Assembly: GCF_001905125.1 (NCBI RefSeq)
Contig: NZ_LWLE01000004.1
Location: 248,001 to 312,000 of the forward strand
Source of the DNA: Streptomyces sp. TSRI0281
GTDB lineage: Bacteria; Actinomycetota; Actinomycetes; Streptomycetales; Streptomycetaceae
Length of the DNA stretch: 64,000 nt
Reading direction: 5' to 3'
Below the pieces are notes generated by a model. The model searched no databases and had not been told where the DNA came from. It was given only the letters and a program-made list of their open reading frames with translations. Below are positions 30,889-39,492 of this stretch, one piece after another. A program made the translations under genes and the position numbers. Numbering within the stretch: the first letter of the stretch is position 1; each line of letters begins with the position of its first letter.

Positions 30889-31823
30889 GGGACGGCTCCC
30901 TTCGTCGTGGCCTCGCGCAGGAACTCGATGGACCGGCGGGCGAGTTCGGGTCCCGCGTGGGAGTGGCGGGGCAGTTCGACGACGGTGAGGCCCTGGTAGT
31001 CCGACTCGGCGAGTGCGGCGAGCACCGGCGGGAAGTCGATCTCGCCGTCGCCGAACGGGAGGTGTTCATGGACACCGCGCCGCATGTCCTCGATCTGGAC
31101 ATGGCGGAGCCAGGGTGCGGACTCCCGGACGCAGTCCACGGGCGAGGCCGTCTCCAGGCACTGGCAGTGGCCGATGTCGAGGGTGAGCCCGAGGGGGGCG
31201 GGGTCCCCGAGGAGTGCGCGCAGATGGTGGAAGTCGGCGAGTGTGGCGAGCAGGTGTCCGGGTTCGGGCTCGATGGCGAGGGGGATGCCCGCGCGGTCGG
31301 CGGCGTCGAGCACGGGGGTGAGCGCGTCGGCCAGCCGCTTCCAGGCGGTGTCCGAGGCGGTGTCCGGTATCGATGCCCGTGCGGCGGCCGGTGCCGAATG
31401 CGATGCCGAATCCGGTGCGGTGTCCGGCGTCGCGCCCGGAGAGAGGTCCGGTGGGGTGATTCCGCTGAAGCAGTGCACGGCGTGGGCGCCGAGGTCGGCG
31501 GCCACGTCGACGGCCCGGACGAGCAGCCGGGTACGGGCGGCGCGGGCCTCCGGGTCCGGGTCGAGGAGGGAGGGGCCGTGCTTGCGGCGGGGGTCGAGGA
31601 CATAGCGGGCGCCGGTCTCCACGGTGACGCCCAGCCCCAGGGCGTCGAGCCTGCGGCGTACCTGGCGGGTGCGCTCGGCGAGGCCCGGGGCGAGGGGGTC
31701 GAGGTGCATGTGGTCGAGGGTCAGGCCGACCCCCTCGTACCCGAGGTCGGCGAGGAGCCCGAGGGCGTCGTCGAGGCGGAGGTCGGTGAGCCCGTTGGTG
31801 CCGTAGCCGAGGTGGAGGGTCAT
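30882..31823 (-). CDS. Sugar phosphate isomerase/epimerase-like TIM-barrel protein of the ebo operon
   Basis: A 313-residue protein from ATG 31823, four-base overlap (ATGA) with the prenyltransferase stop. It opens LGYGTNGLTDLRLDDALGLLADLGYEGVGLTLDH and has the barrel metal sites VTVETGARYVLDP, LAIEPEPGHLL, LTLDIGHCQC and HVQIEDMRRGVHEHLPFGDGEIDF. An Ala/Ser/Asp-rich insert (about 130-165) is probably a surface loop. It is a second TIM-barrel enzyme besides EboE in this operon. It could isomerise a sugar or cyclitol; inosose isomerase/dehydratase-like enzymes share this fold. The substrate is not known. Confidence 0.85.
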   Translation of the reverse strand: MTLHLGYGTNGLTDLRLDDALGLLADLGYEGVGLTLDHMHLDPLAPGLAERTRQVRRRLDALGLGVTVETGARYVLDPRRKHGPSLLDPDPEARAARTRLLVRAVDVAADLGAHAVHCFSGITPPDLSPGATPDTAPDSASHSAPAAARASIPDTASDTAWKRLADALTPVLDAADRAGIPLAIEPEPGHLLATLADFHHLRALLGDPAPLGLTLDIGHCQCLETASPVDCVRESAPWLRHVQIEDMRRGVHEHLPFGDGEIDFPPVLAALAESDYQGLTVVELPRHSHAGPELARRSIEFLREATTKGAVPC

Positions 31824-33214
31824 GTGGGGCTCACCTTGCGTGCGAGTTTCCGGGCGAGGGGGACGAGGCTCATGACGACGAGCCCGGCGCCGGGTGCCCC
31901 GGCTCGGGCGGCCAGCGCGGCCTGGAGCGGGATCATGGCCCGGATGCCGCCGCCCACCGCGCGCTGGGTGAGGGCCGGGGACGGGTTGAGGGCGGCGTGC
32001 AGGAGGGGTCGCCCGGCGGTACGGAGGTAGGCGGCGGCGAGCGCGGTGAGCAGGAGCCGGTCCGGTGCCGAGGCGAACGTGGCGGCCCGGAGCGCGGTGG
32101 CGCGCAGTGGCCCGCCGAGGTGCTCCTCCGCGCCGGCGCCTCCCTGGGCCGGGGGCGGTCCCCCGCCCCCGCGGCGCCCACCCGCCACGGCGATGCCGAA
32201 CGCCGCGGTGGCACCGAGCGCGGCGAGCGGCGCCACGGTGGACCCGCCCTGTGCCTCGTGCCGCGAGACGGCGGTGACGGCGTAGGTGTGCGCTCCCAGC
32301 AGGGCGGCGGCGGGGACCGCGGCGCGGGCGGCGGCGAAGGGGCGCGGTGCGACGGCGCCCACGACGGTGCGAGCGCCTGCGGGGAGCGGTGGCACGGCGG
32401 TTCGCAGCGGGACGGTGGCCGCGGCCGGGTTCCGTCCCGAGCGGGTGGTGGCAACGGCGGCGGCCGCCGTCGGTGCGGGGGCGGTGCGCCGCGCCGGAGC
32501 AGCGGCATTGCCGGGCGCCCCTGCCGTCGCCGTCGCGCCCAGCAGCAGGTCGAGTCCGCGCGCCGCGGCCATCGCCGCGGGGCCCGCCTTCGTGTGCTTG
32601 AGACGCAGGTCGTACGCCCAGACCGTGGCCGCGAGACCCGAGGCCGCCAGCATCGCGGGGCGGCCCGCGCGGGCCGCCAGGGCGAGACCCGCGACCGTCA
32701 GCGCTCCGGCCGCGCCCAGCGCGGCGGCCGGGGCGATCCGGCCCGAGGGAATCGGGCGGTGCGGGCGGTCGACGGCGTCCTCCTCCCGGTCCGCCCAGTC
32801 GTTGAGGGCCATCCCCGCCTCGTACAGGCAGAGCGAGGCGCCCACGGCGAGCGCGGTGCGCCGGTTGGGGCGCAGGCCGGCCGCCGCCGCTCCGGCGAGC
32901 GCGTCGCCGGGCACCGTGAACAGTGCGGACACCCGCAGGAGTTCCGCCCACGCACGGGCCCGGCCGCCTCGCGGCATCGTGCGCCTGTCCGGTGCGGGCG
33001 CAGTCCCGCCCGCACCGGACAGGCTGTCGGTGGGCACCGCGGCGGCGGCCGGACCCGAGGGCGCGGCGGTCGCGGCGGTCGCGGCGGTCGCGGCGGTCGC
33101 GGCGGTCGCGGCGGTCGCGGCGGTCGGACCCAACGCTGCGGCGACTCCGGCTGTCGTGGCCTGCCGCGTCCCGGTCACGGTGCTCAGCAGGGCCGCCGGC
33201 AGACGCCACCTCAC
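31820..33214 (-). CDS. UbiA-family prenyltransferase, SCO3242 type (EboC-like)
   Basis: A 464-residue membrane protein from GTG 33214, chosen because it overlaps the inositol-phosphate synthase stop (GTGA). ATG 32977 would remove an 80-residue tail containing the 9-bp repeat. The first aspartate motif is NDWADREEDAVDRPHRPIPSG, the UbiA signature, after LFTVPGDALAG. A second, weaker region is AYDLRLKHTKAG. About seven hydrophobic Ala-rich helices follow, with a Pro/Ala-rich insert at about 235-290. It should attach a prenyl chain to a polar acceptor in the membrane, perhaps the cyclitol made by the next enzyme. Confidence 0.88.
   Translation of the reverse strand: MRWRLPAALLSTVTGTRQATTAGVAAALGPTAATAATAATAATAATAATAAPSGPAAAAVPTDSLSGAGGTAPAPDRRTMPRGGRARAWAELLRVSALFTVPGDALAGAAAAGLRPNRRTALAVGASLCLYEAGMALNDWADREEDAVDRPHRPIPSGRIAPAAALGAAGALTVAGLALAARAGRPAMLAASGLAATVWAYDLRLKHTKAGPAAMAAARGLDLLLGATATAGAPGNAAAPARRTAPAPTAAAAVATTRSGRNPAAATVPLRTAVPPLPAGARTVVGAVAPRPFAAARAAVPAAALLGAHTYAVTAVSRHEAQGGSTVAPLAALGATAAFGIAVAGGRRGGGGPPPAQGGAGAEEHLGGPLRATALRAATFASAPDRLLLTALAAAYLRTAGRPLLHAALNPSPALTQRAVGGGIRAMIPLQAALAARAGAPGAGLVVMSLVPLARKLARKVSPT
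33063..33125. repeat. 9-bp tandem repeat, seven copies, inside the prenyltransferase N-terminus
   Basis: GCGGCGGTC is repeated seven times without change. In the minus frame it codes for an Ala-Ala-Thr run near residues 30-52 of the prenyltransferase. Copy-number change would alter protein length without a frameshift, because the unit is three codons. Confidence 0.95.
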
Positions 33215-34332
33215 TGCTGCCCCCGCAACCGCTCGGCGAAGGCCACCAGGGCCGCGTACTGCTCGGACAGCGCGGCCGGGGCGCCGCCGTCCGGGTCCTT
33301 GAAGTAGAAGCCCAGCTCCGGCAGGGGGCCCGTCAGACCGGCTTCGTGGGCGCGGGCCAGCAGCCGGGCCAGGTCCAGGACCAGGGGGGCCGCCAGCGCG
33401 GAGTCGCAGCCCTGCCAGATCGTCTGGAGGATCATCCGGGAGCCGAGGAAGCCGTCGAAGGCGATGTGGTCCCAGGCCGTCTTCCAGTCCCCCATCGCCG
33501 GGACGTCGTCGATGTGGACCTCGCCCTGGGGGGCGGTGCCGAAGGTGTCGGCCAGGACGCGTTCCTTGCCCGCGTTCTTGGCCGCCGCTGCGGCCGGGTC
33601 GGCCAGCGCGGCCCCGTCCCCGCCGCCGAGCAGGTTCGTGCCGGACCAGGCCCGGACGGGCAGGGCGCGTTGCAGGAACATGGGGGCGAGGACGGAACGG
33701 AGCAGTGTCTGGCCGGTCTTGCCGTCGCGGCCTGCGTGGGGAAGCGCGCAGGTGGCGAGGGCGTCCTGAAGGGCCGGGCTGCGCAGGCCCGTGGAGGGGG
33801 TGAAGTTGACGTAGGGACAGCCGGCCCGGAGCGCGGCGGCGGCGTAGAGGGAGCTGGCGGGCAGCCGCGGGTCGTACGGGCCGGGGGCGGGTTCGGTCGA
33901 GGAGACGTTGATGACGACGGTGCGCGCCAGTTCGTTGCGGCGGGCGAAGTCGGTGAGGTCGGCGGTGAACGCCGTGATGAGTTCCTCGTCGGTGCGGGTG
34001 TCGCCGGGGAGCGGTCCGCCGATCCGTATCTCCGCGTCGGCCGTGGTGAGTTCGGCGCGTACGGCGGAGGGCAGGCCGTGCGGGAGGACCTCTCCGGCGG
34101 CCAGTGCCTCGGCCCGTTTGGGCAGCGGGCAGTCGATGGTGTCGTGACCGCCGAAGACCAGGGAGGCCAGGGGTGGCAGTCCGACATCGGTGAAGGGGGG
34201 TGTCTCGGTGACCATGCCGGTCGCCGGGTGGAGCCCCGCCGCGATGGCGGCGCAGCCGGTGGTGGCGGTGGTGGCGACGGAGCCGCGTGCTCCGATGAAC
34301 CAGACTCCGGTACGAACGGCATGTGCGGTCAC
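33211..34332 (-). CDS. Inositol-3-phosphate synthase-like cyclase
   Basis: A 373-residue protein from GTG 34332. The NAD-binding turn is FIGARGSVATTATTG. Typical synthase segments follow: NVSSTEP, YVNFTPSTG, the GDDxKSGQT-type loop as GRDGKTGQTLLRSVLAPMF, the NTLGNNDG-type loop as TNLLGGGDGAAL, and KTAWDHIAFDGFLG. These enzymes turn glucose-6-phosphate into inositol-3-phosphate. It is the first gene of the ebo-type operon and probably supplies its cyclitol unit in place of EboD. The variant loops suggest it is a side branch, not the housekeeping enzyme. Confidence 0.88.
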   Translation of the reverse strand: MTAHAVRTGVWFIGARGSVATTATTGCAAIAAGLHPATGMVTETPPFTDVGLPPLASLVFGGHDTIDCPLPKRAEALAAGEVLPHGLPSAVRAELTTADAEIRIGGPLPGDTRTDEELITAFTADLTDFARRNELARTVVINVSSTEPAPGPYDPRLPASSLYAAAALRAGCPYVNFTPSTGLRSPALQDALATCALPHAGRDGKTGQTLLRSVLAPMFLQRALPVRAWSGTNLLGGGDGAALADPAAAAAKNAGKERVLADTFGTAPQGEVHIDDVPAMGDWKTAWDHIAFDGFLGSRMILQTIWQGCDSALAAPLVLDLARLLARAHEAGLTGPLPELGFYFKDPDGGAPAALSEQYAALVAFAERLRGQQ

Positions 34333-34429
34333 GGGGCTGCCTCCCTGGGGGGATGAAGAGGGGTGGAGGACGACGGGCGGGGGAAGGTGTGTGAGCCTCC
34401 CCCGCCCGCCGTCGGCAGAGGTGGCCGCC
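34333..34429. other. Gap before the ebo-type operon
   Basis: This 97-base gap between the multidomain protein stop and GTG 34332 has a purine/pyrimidine-biased segment (CCCTCCTCCG-like on the minus strand, CCTCCCTGGGGGG on plus). On the minus strand AGGCAGCC sits near the start. A terminator for the upstream gene is possible in GGGCGGGGGAAGG...CCTCCCCCGCCC (34375-34409). No gene. Confidence 0.4.
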
Positions 34430-37400
34430 CTACGTCGAGGGCAGCTCCTTGAGCTGGATGTTGCGGAAGGACACCTGGTCGTCGGCTCCGTGGTTCTGGA
34501 GGCCGATGTAGCCGTCCTTCAGGCTGCGGGCCGGATCGGTGTTGGTGAAGTCGTTGATCTTGACTCCGTTGAGGAAGATCTGGAGCCGTTCGCCCTGGAC
34601 CCGGATCTCGTAGCTGTTCCACTGGCCGGGCGGCCGCAGGACCTGGTCACGGGCCTTGATGTTGGCCGACTTGAAGGTGTAGACGGCGCCCGTGGTGCGG
34701 TCGACGGCGTCCGTGGCGTCGATCTGGATCTCGTAGCCCTTGTTCACCGCGGACCACGGGTCGTCCGACTCCGGGAAGCCGACGAAGATGCCGGAGTTGT
34801 CGTCGCCCGCCATCTTCCAGTCGAGCTTCAGGGAGTACGACTTCAGCTCCTTGGCCTGGTAGGTGAGCAGGCCCATGCCGCCTTCGGAGCGCAGTTCACC
34901 GTTCGTGACGTTGAACTTTCCGGGGCCCGCCTGCTTCCACCCTTCGAGCGTCTTGCCGTTGAAGAGGGTGCGGTAGCCGGTGTCGGGCTTGCAGTCGGCC
35001 TTGACCTGGCCGGCGGCGTAGCGCATGCCGCCCAGCAGGTGCTGGCGGAAGGCCGGTTCGGTGTAGGACTCCTTGGTGTGGCCGAGTCCGGTGTAGAAGG
35101 AGCGGCCGCCCTGGTAGGTCTGGCACCAGGAGATCGGGTGATCGCCCTTCATCGTGCCGCCGGTGTAGGTGGTCTCGTCCAGGGTGGCGAGGACGTTGGC
35201 CTTGTCCCGCGGGTTGGTGCGGTAGTTGTACCACTCGTCGGTGCGGTCCCAGGCCTCGTCCAGATGGGCGGTGGCCGGGTGGTCGTGGTCCTCGACGCGG
35301 ACGGTCGCGGGCTGGATCTGCGGGTGCGAGGAGAAGTAGGCGCCGACCAGGCCGCCGTAGAACTCCCAGTCGTACTCGGTGTCGGCGGCGGCGTGGACGC
35401 CCATGTAGCCGCCTCCGCCCGCCACGTAGTTCTCGAACGCCTTCTGCTGTTCGGCGTTGAGGACGTCACCGGTGGTGGAGAGGAAGACGACGGCGTCGTA
35501 GCGCGCCAGGTTGCTGGTGGTGAACTGGCCGGCCGCCTCGGTGGAGTCGACGGTGATGTTGGTGTCCTTGCCCAGTTCCTTCAGGGCGGTGATGCCGGCC
35601 GGGATCGAGTCGTGGCGGAAGCCGCCGGTCTTGGAGAAGACCAGGATGCGCTTGGCGGTCCTGTCCACGGGGCTGTTGGAGAGTTCGAAGTCGTCGACGT
35701 CGTAGAGCGCGCCGTCGCCGCCCTTGAAGACCAGGAAGAGTTCCGTGGCCTTCTTGGGCGCTCCGCGCAGGGGTACGTCGATGTCCTGGAACGTGTCCCA
35801 GCTGCCGGTCACCGGTACGGGTGCGGAGCCGAGGATCTTGCCGGTGGCCGATCCGGCGCGTACCTCCAGGAAGCCGCCCGCGCCGTCGGAGGACACCCGG
35901 GCCGTGAGCTTGGTGGACCCGGCGAGGATGTACGGCTTGAAGGAGATCCAGTCGTCGTTGTTGATGTCGCCGACGGTCTTGCCGCCGCGGGCGCTCGCCT
36001 TGTCGTAGATCTTGACGCCCGACGAGTCGCCGAAGTGCTCGGCCTGGCGGTGCTTGGGCTGGAGCTGTGCCTGGTCGCGGCCGGTCAGCGCGGCCTGGCC
36101 GCCGCCCCCGCCGTCGGTGTAGGAGGCCGAGATGCCGCCGTAGATGTTGGCGTTGGGGTCGTGCCCGCCCTCCATCGCCGTCTTGATGGTGCCTTCGCAG
36201 CCGTGCTCGGTGGTGATGTCATGGCCGTGGCTGTCGTGGCCGAGCGTGAACTTGACCTCGACCTTGGTGCAGTCGATGGTCCCGTCCTCGGGGTCACTGA
36301 CGTCGACCTTGAACGGCACCGCGTCACCGAACTCGAACTGCTGGCCGTCCGAGGGGAAGACGAGGTCCACGCTCGGCGCGGTGTTGCCGACGGTCACATG
36401 GACGCTGGCCGAGCCGGTGCGGCCCGTGGGGTCCTTCGCGGTGAGGGTCGCCGTGTACGTACCGTTCTTCTTGTACGTGTACGAGGGGTTGGCGGCCGTG
36501 GACTTTCCGCCGTCGCCGAAGTCCCAGGCGTACGTGAGCGCGTCGCCGTCACCGTCGGCGGTGCCCGCCGAGGAGAACTTCGCCTTCAGCGGGGCGGTGC
36601 CCGAGGTCTTGTTCACCGCTGCCTCGGCCACGGGTGAGCGCCCGCCGGTGGCGTTCTCGATGCGGTAGAGCGCGGAGTTCTCGTCGCCGCCGAACCAGGC
36701 CAGGCCGTAGTCGAGGACGTACAGCGCACCGTCCGGACCGAAGGCCATGTCCATGATCTGCGTGCCGGTCCACGGGATGTCGTTGATGGACTGGACGGCG
36801 CCTTCCGCGTCCTGCTCGATGCGCTTGATCCACTTCCGGCCGAACTCTCCGGCGAAGAAGTCTCCGTCGTACGCCTCGGGGAACTTCACCGGCGAGTCGA
36901 GGGCCGCGTCGTAGCGGTAGACCGGGCCGCCCATCGGGGACTCGGAGCCGGTGCCGAACTCGGGCAGGGAGCCGCCGTCGTACGGAATCCAGGCGGGCTG
37001 GGCCGGGGGCAGGTCGACGAGTCCGGTGTTGTGCGCCGACTCGTTCTTCGGAGCGGCGCAGTCGAAGGCCGCACCCGAGGTCTTCGTCCCGAAGTCGTAG
37101 TCGACGTAGGGCTTGTTGTCGCCCACGCAGAAGGGCCAGCCGAAGTTCCCGGCCTTCGTCACCCGGGCGAACTCGACCTGTCCGGACGGTCCGCGCTTGG
37201 GGTCGGCGGCACCCGCGTCGGGGCCGTAGTCGCCGACGTAGACGATGCCGGTGGGCTTGTCGACGGTGAAGCGGAACGGGTTGCGGAAGCCCATCGCGTA
37301 GATCTCGGGGCGGGTCTTCGCGGTGCCCGGGGCGAACAGGTTGCCGTCGGGAACGGTGTACGTCCCGTCGTCGGCGACCTTGATGCGCAGGATCTTGCCG

Positions 37401-38137
37401 CGCAGGTCGTTGGTGTTGCCGGAGGTGCGGCGGGCGTCGAACGCCGGGTTGCGGTCGGCCCGGTCGTCGATCGGCGTGAAGCCGTCGGAGGCGAAGGGGT
37501 TGGAGTCGTCACCCGTCGACAGATACAGGTTGCCCTGCGCGTCGAAGTCCATGTCGCCGCCGACGTGGCAGCACATGCCGCGCGAGGTGGGAACGTCGAG
37601 GACCTTCTTCTCGCTGGCGGTGTCGAGGGTGCCGTCGGCCTTGAGGACGAACCGGGAGAGCCGGTTCACACCGTCGAACTTGGCGAAGTCCGCGGCGGTC
37701 CCGTTCTCCGGGGCGTCGCCGGCGGGGGTGCTGAGCGGGGGCGCGTAGAAGAGGTAGATCGCCCGGTTCTCGGCGAAGTCCGGGTCGACGCCGACTCCTT
37801 GGAGCCCTTCCTCGTCGTGCGAGTACACCGGGAGGGTGCCGGATATCCGGGTGTTGCCCGCACTGTCGGTGATCCGCAGCTCGCCGCTGCGCGAGGTGTG
37901 CAGCACGCTGCGGTCCGGGAGGACGGCGAGCGACATGGGCTCGCCGGTCTCGGCGGCCCCCTTGGCGAGGGTGACCTGCTGGAAGTCCTCCGCCGCGGCG
38001 TCCTGCGCGGCCCGCGCGGCCGGGTCGGCGACGGCTCCCGGCGCGGAGCTCAGGGTGAGCGTCGCGGCGGCGAGGAGTCCGCCGGTGAACAGGGCGAGGG
38101 TTTTGTGTACGCGGAGCCGCTTTCGGGTTCTGTGCAC
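34430..38137 (-). CDS. Secreted multidomain carbohydrate protein: propeller dehydrogenase-like, PKD, CBM-like, ThuA and DUF1080 domains
   Basis: A 1235-residue exported protein from ATG 38137 with a signal peptide ending GAVADPA. Residues about 45-510 are a glucose/sorbosone dehydrogenase-like propeller (GLQGVGVDPDF, YLSTGDDSNPF, GFRNPFRF, YVGDYGPD). A PKD domain follows (YAWDFGDGGKSTAANPSYTY). About 620-830 holds a CBM6-like region (VKIYDKASARGGKTVGDINNDDWISF). A ThuA domain follows (RILVFSKTGGFRHDSI, MGVHAAADTEYDW, PISWCQTYQGGRSFYTGLGHTKESY). The C-terminus is DUF1080, the 3-keto-disaccharide hydrolase fold (LFNGKTLEGWKQAG). Such fusions occur with 3-keto-sugar metabolism. Substrate unproven. 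Confidence 0.9.
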   Translation of the reverse strand: MHRTRKRLRVHKTLALFTGGLLAAATLTLSSAPGAVADPAARAAQDAAAEDFQQVTLAKGAAETGEPMSLAVLPDRSVLHTSRSGELRITDSAGNTRISGTLPVYSHDEEGLQGVGVDPDFAENRAIYLFYAPPLSTPAGDAPENGTAADFAKFDGVNRLSRFVLKADGTLDTASEKKVLDVPTSRGMCCHVGGDMDFDAQGNLYLSTGDDSNPFASDGFTPIDDRADRNPAFDARRTSGNTNDLRGKILRIKVADDGTYTVPDGNLFAPGTAKTRPEIYAMGFRNPFRFTVDKPTGIVYVGDYGPDAGAADPKRGPSGQVEFARVTKAGNFGWPFCVGDNKPYVDYDFGTKTSGAAFDCAAPKNESAHNTGLVDLPPAQPAWIPYDGGSLPEFGTGSESPMGGPVYRYDAALDSPVKFPEAYDGDFFAGEFGRKWIKRIEQDAEGAVQSINDIPWTGTQIMDMAFGPDGALYVLDYGLAWFGGDENSALYRIENATGGRSPVAEAAVNKTSGTAPLKAKFSSAGTADGDGDALTYAWDFGDGGKSTAANPSYTYKKNGTYTATLTAKDPTGRTGSASVHVTVGNTAPSVDLVFPSDGQQFEFGDAVPFKVDVSDPEDGTIDCTKVEVKFTLGHDSHGHDITTEHGCEGTIKTAMEGGHDPNANIYGGISASYTDGGGGGQAALTGRDQAQLQPKHRQAEHFGDSSGVKIYDKASARGGKTVGDINNDDWISFKPYILAGSTKLTARVSSDGAGGFLEVRAGSATGKILGSAPVPVTGSWDTFQDIDVPLRGAPKKATELFLVFKGGDGALYDVDDFELSNSPVDRTAKRILVFSKTGGFRHDSIPAGITALKELGKDTNITVDSTEAAGQFTTSNLARYDAVVFLSTTGDVLNAEQQKAFENYVAGGGGYMGVHAAADTEYDWEFYGGLVGAYFSSHPQIQPATVRVEDHDHPATAHLDEAWDRTDEWYNYRTNPRDKANVLATLDETTYTGGTMKGDHPISWCQTYQGGRSFYTGLGHTKESYTEPAFRQHLLGGMRYAAGQVKADCKPDTGYRTLFNGKTLEGWKQAGPGKFNVTNGELRSEGGMGLLTYQAKELKSYSLKLDWKMAGDDNSGIFVGFPESDDPWSAVNKGYEIQIDATDAVDRTTGAVYTFKSANIKARDQVLRPPGQWNSYEIRVQGERLQIFLNGVKINDFTNTDPARSLKDGYIGLQNHGADDQVSFRNIQLKELPST

Positions 38138-38410
38138 GAATGTCCTCCGGAGAGTGCCGGTTGTACGGGCGGGTGGTGCCGTGCCGTGCCGCGCGGGGAC
38201 TGCCGCGCGCTCGTCATCCGGAACCTGGCGGGGCCCCGGTGACGGGAGTCATGTGGTGTACACGTTGGGGACGGTAGACCTGTTCTTCCCGGACGGAAAG
38301 CCCTTGTGCAGGAGTGAAGTCGACCTTCTTCCCGCGTCAGGACAAAGCGCCGTCCGGGCAGCCCGGACCGACCCGGTGGCGGGTGTGCCGCCGGGTTGTG
38401 CGGGCAGGGT
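38138..38410 (-). promoter_or_regulatory. Promoter region of the multidomain protein gene
   Basis: The gap is AT-richer than its surroundings near 38250-38330 (GTGGTGTACACGTTGGGG and AAGTCGACCTTCTTCCC). GTGTACAC at 38257-38264 is a perfect 8-bp palindrome that could be an operator. GGAGGACA stands just before ATG 38137 on the minus strand as ribosome site. No gene is visible. Confidence 0.45.
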
Positions 38411-38468
38411 TCCCCGAGCGCTCCACCCCGTGACCTGCTGGTTCTCGGCGGGGTGGAGCGCTCGGGGA
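38411..38468. terminator. Hairpin with 20-bp perfect stem, terminator between carbohydrate genes
   Basis: Arms 38411-38430 and 38449-38468 are perfect complements (TCCCCGAGCGCTCCACCCCG and its inverse) around an 18-base loop. It begins five bases after the stop of the TIM-barrel isomerase gene at 38473, so on the minus strand it should end the transporter/dehydrogenase/isomerase operon. It is the longest perfect stem noticed in the window. Confidence 0.85.
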
Positions 38469-38472
38469 CGGG

Positions 38473-39477
38473 TCAGCCGTTGCCGCCGAACGCCGCGTCG
38501 AAGGAGGCGGACGGCGGGTCGAAGTCGAACCGCTTCAGTGAGGCAAGCGCTTCCGGCGCACCGGTCAGCCGGTCCATGCCGGCGTCCTCCCACTCGACGG
38601 AGACGGGCCCGTCGTAGCCGATGGACCGGAGCATCCGGAAGACGTCCTCCCACGGCACGTCACCGTGCCCGGCCGAGACGAAGTCCCAGCCGCGCCGGGG
38701 ATCGCCCCACGGCAGGTGCGAGCCGAGCCGCCCGTTGCGTCCGTCGAGCCGCTTGCGGGCCTCCTTGCAGTCCACGTGGTAGATCCGGTCCCGGAAGTCG
38801 TACAGGAATCCGACCGGGTCGAGGTCCTGCCAGACGAAGTGGCTCGGGTCGAAGTTCAGCCCGAACGCCGGACGGTGGCCGACGGCCTCCAGGGCGCGGT
38901 GCGTGGTCCAGTAGTCGTACGCGATCTCGCTGGGGTGCACCTCGTGGGCGAAGCGCACCCCCTCCGCGTCGAAGACGTCGAGGATCGGGTTCCAGCGCTC
39001 CGCGAAGTCCTCGTAGCCCCGCTCGATCATGTGCGGCGGGACCGGCGGGAACATGGCGACCAGGTGCCAGATCGAGGAGCCGGTGAAGCCGATGACCGTC
39101 CGCACCCCGAACGCCGCCGCCGCTCGCGCGGTGTCCTTGATCTCTTCGGCGGCCCGTCGGCGTACGCCTTCGGGTTCACCGTCGCCCCAGATGCGGGCGG
39201 GCAGGATCGCCTGGTGCCGTTCGTCGATCGGGTTGTCGCAGACCGCCTGCCCGACCAGGTGGTTGGAGATGGCGAAGCAGGTCAGCCCGTACTTGTCGAG
39301 CAGCTGCCGCCGCCCGTCCAGGTAGCCGGGCTCGGACAGGGCCCTGTCGACCTCGAAGTGGTCGCCCCAGCAGGCGAGTTCGAGTCCGTCGTAACCGAAG
39401 TCCCGGGCGTGCCGGCAGACCTCCTCCAGCGGAAGGTCTGCCCACTGGCCGGTGAAGAGAGTGAAGGGACGGGGCAT
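38473..39477 (-). CDS. Sugar phosphate isomerase/epimerase (xylose isomerase-like TIM barrel)
   Basis: A 334-residue cytoplasmic protein from ATG 39477. It opens [37 protein letters not shown]. Conserved sites are [27 protein letters not shown] (Glu), [13 protein letters not shown] (Asp, His), YHVDCKEA and [10 protein letters not shown], together a complete metal site. It lies 15 bases behind the Gfo/Idh/MocA gene, a pairing frequent in inositol and 3-keto-sugar pathways. A C-terminal Phe/Ala-rich tail follows. The exact sugar is not known. Confidence 0.9.
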   Translation of the reverse strand: MPRPFTLFTGQWADLPLEEVCRHARDFGYDGLELACWGDHFEVDRALSEPGYLDGRRQLLDKYGLTCFAISNHLVGQAVCDNPIDERHQAILPARIWGDGEPEGVRRRAAEEIKDTARAAAAFGVRTVIGFTGSSIWHLVAMFPPVPPHMIERGYEDFAERWNPILDVFDAEGVRFAHEVHPSEIAYDYWTTHRALEAVGHRPAFGLNFDPSHFVWQDLDPVGFLYDFRDRIYHVDCKEARKRLDGRNGRLGSHLPWGDPRRGWDFVSAGHGDVPWEDVFRMLRSIGYDGPVSVEWEDAGMDRLTGAPEALASLKRFDFDPPSASFDAAFGGNG

Positions 39478-39492
39478 GGGGCGCGGAACCTC

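Noticed and set aside
33211..34332. Assignment of the first ebo-operon gene as the housekeeping inositol synthase
   Set aside because: Its loops are variant and it is locked in the ebo-type operon by overlaps; a dedicated role is more likely.
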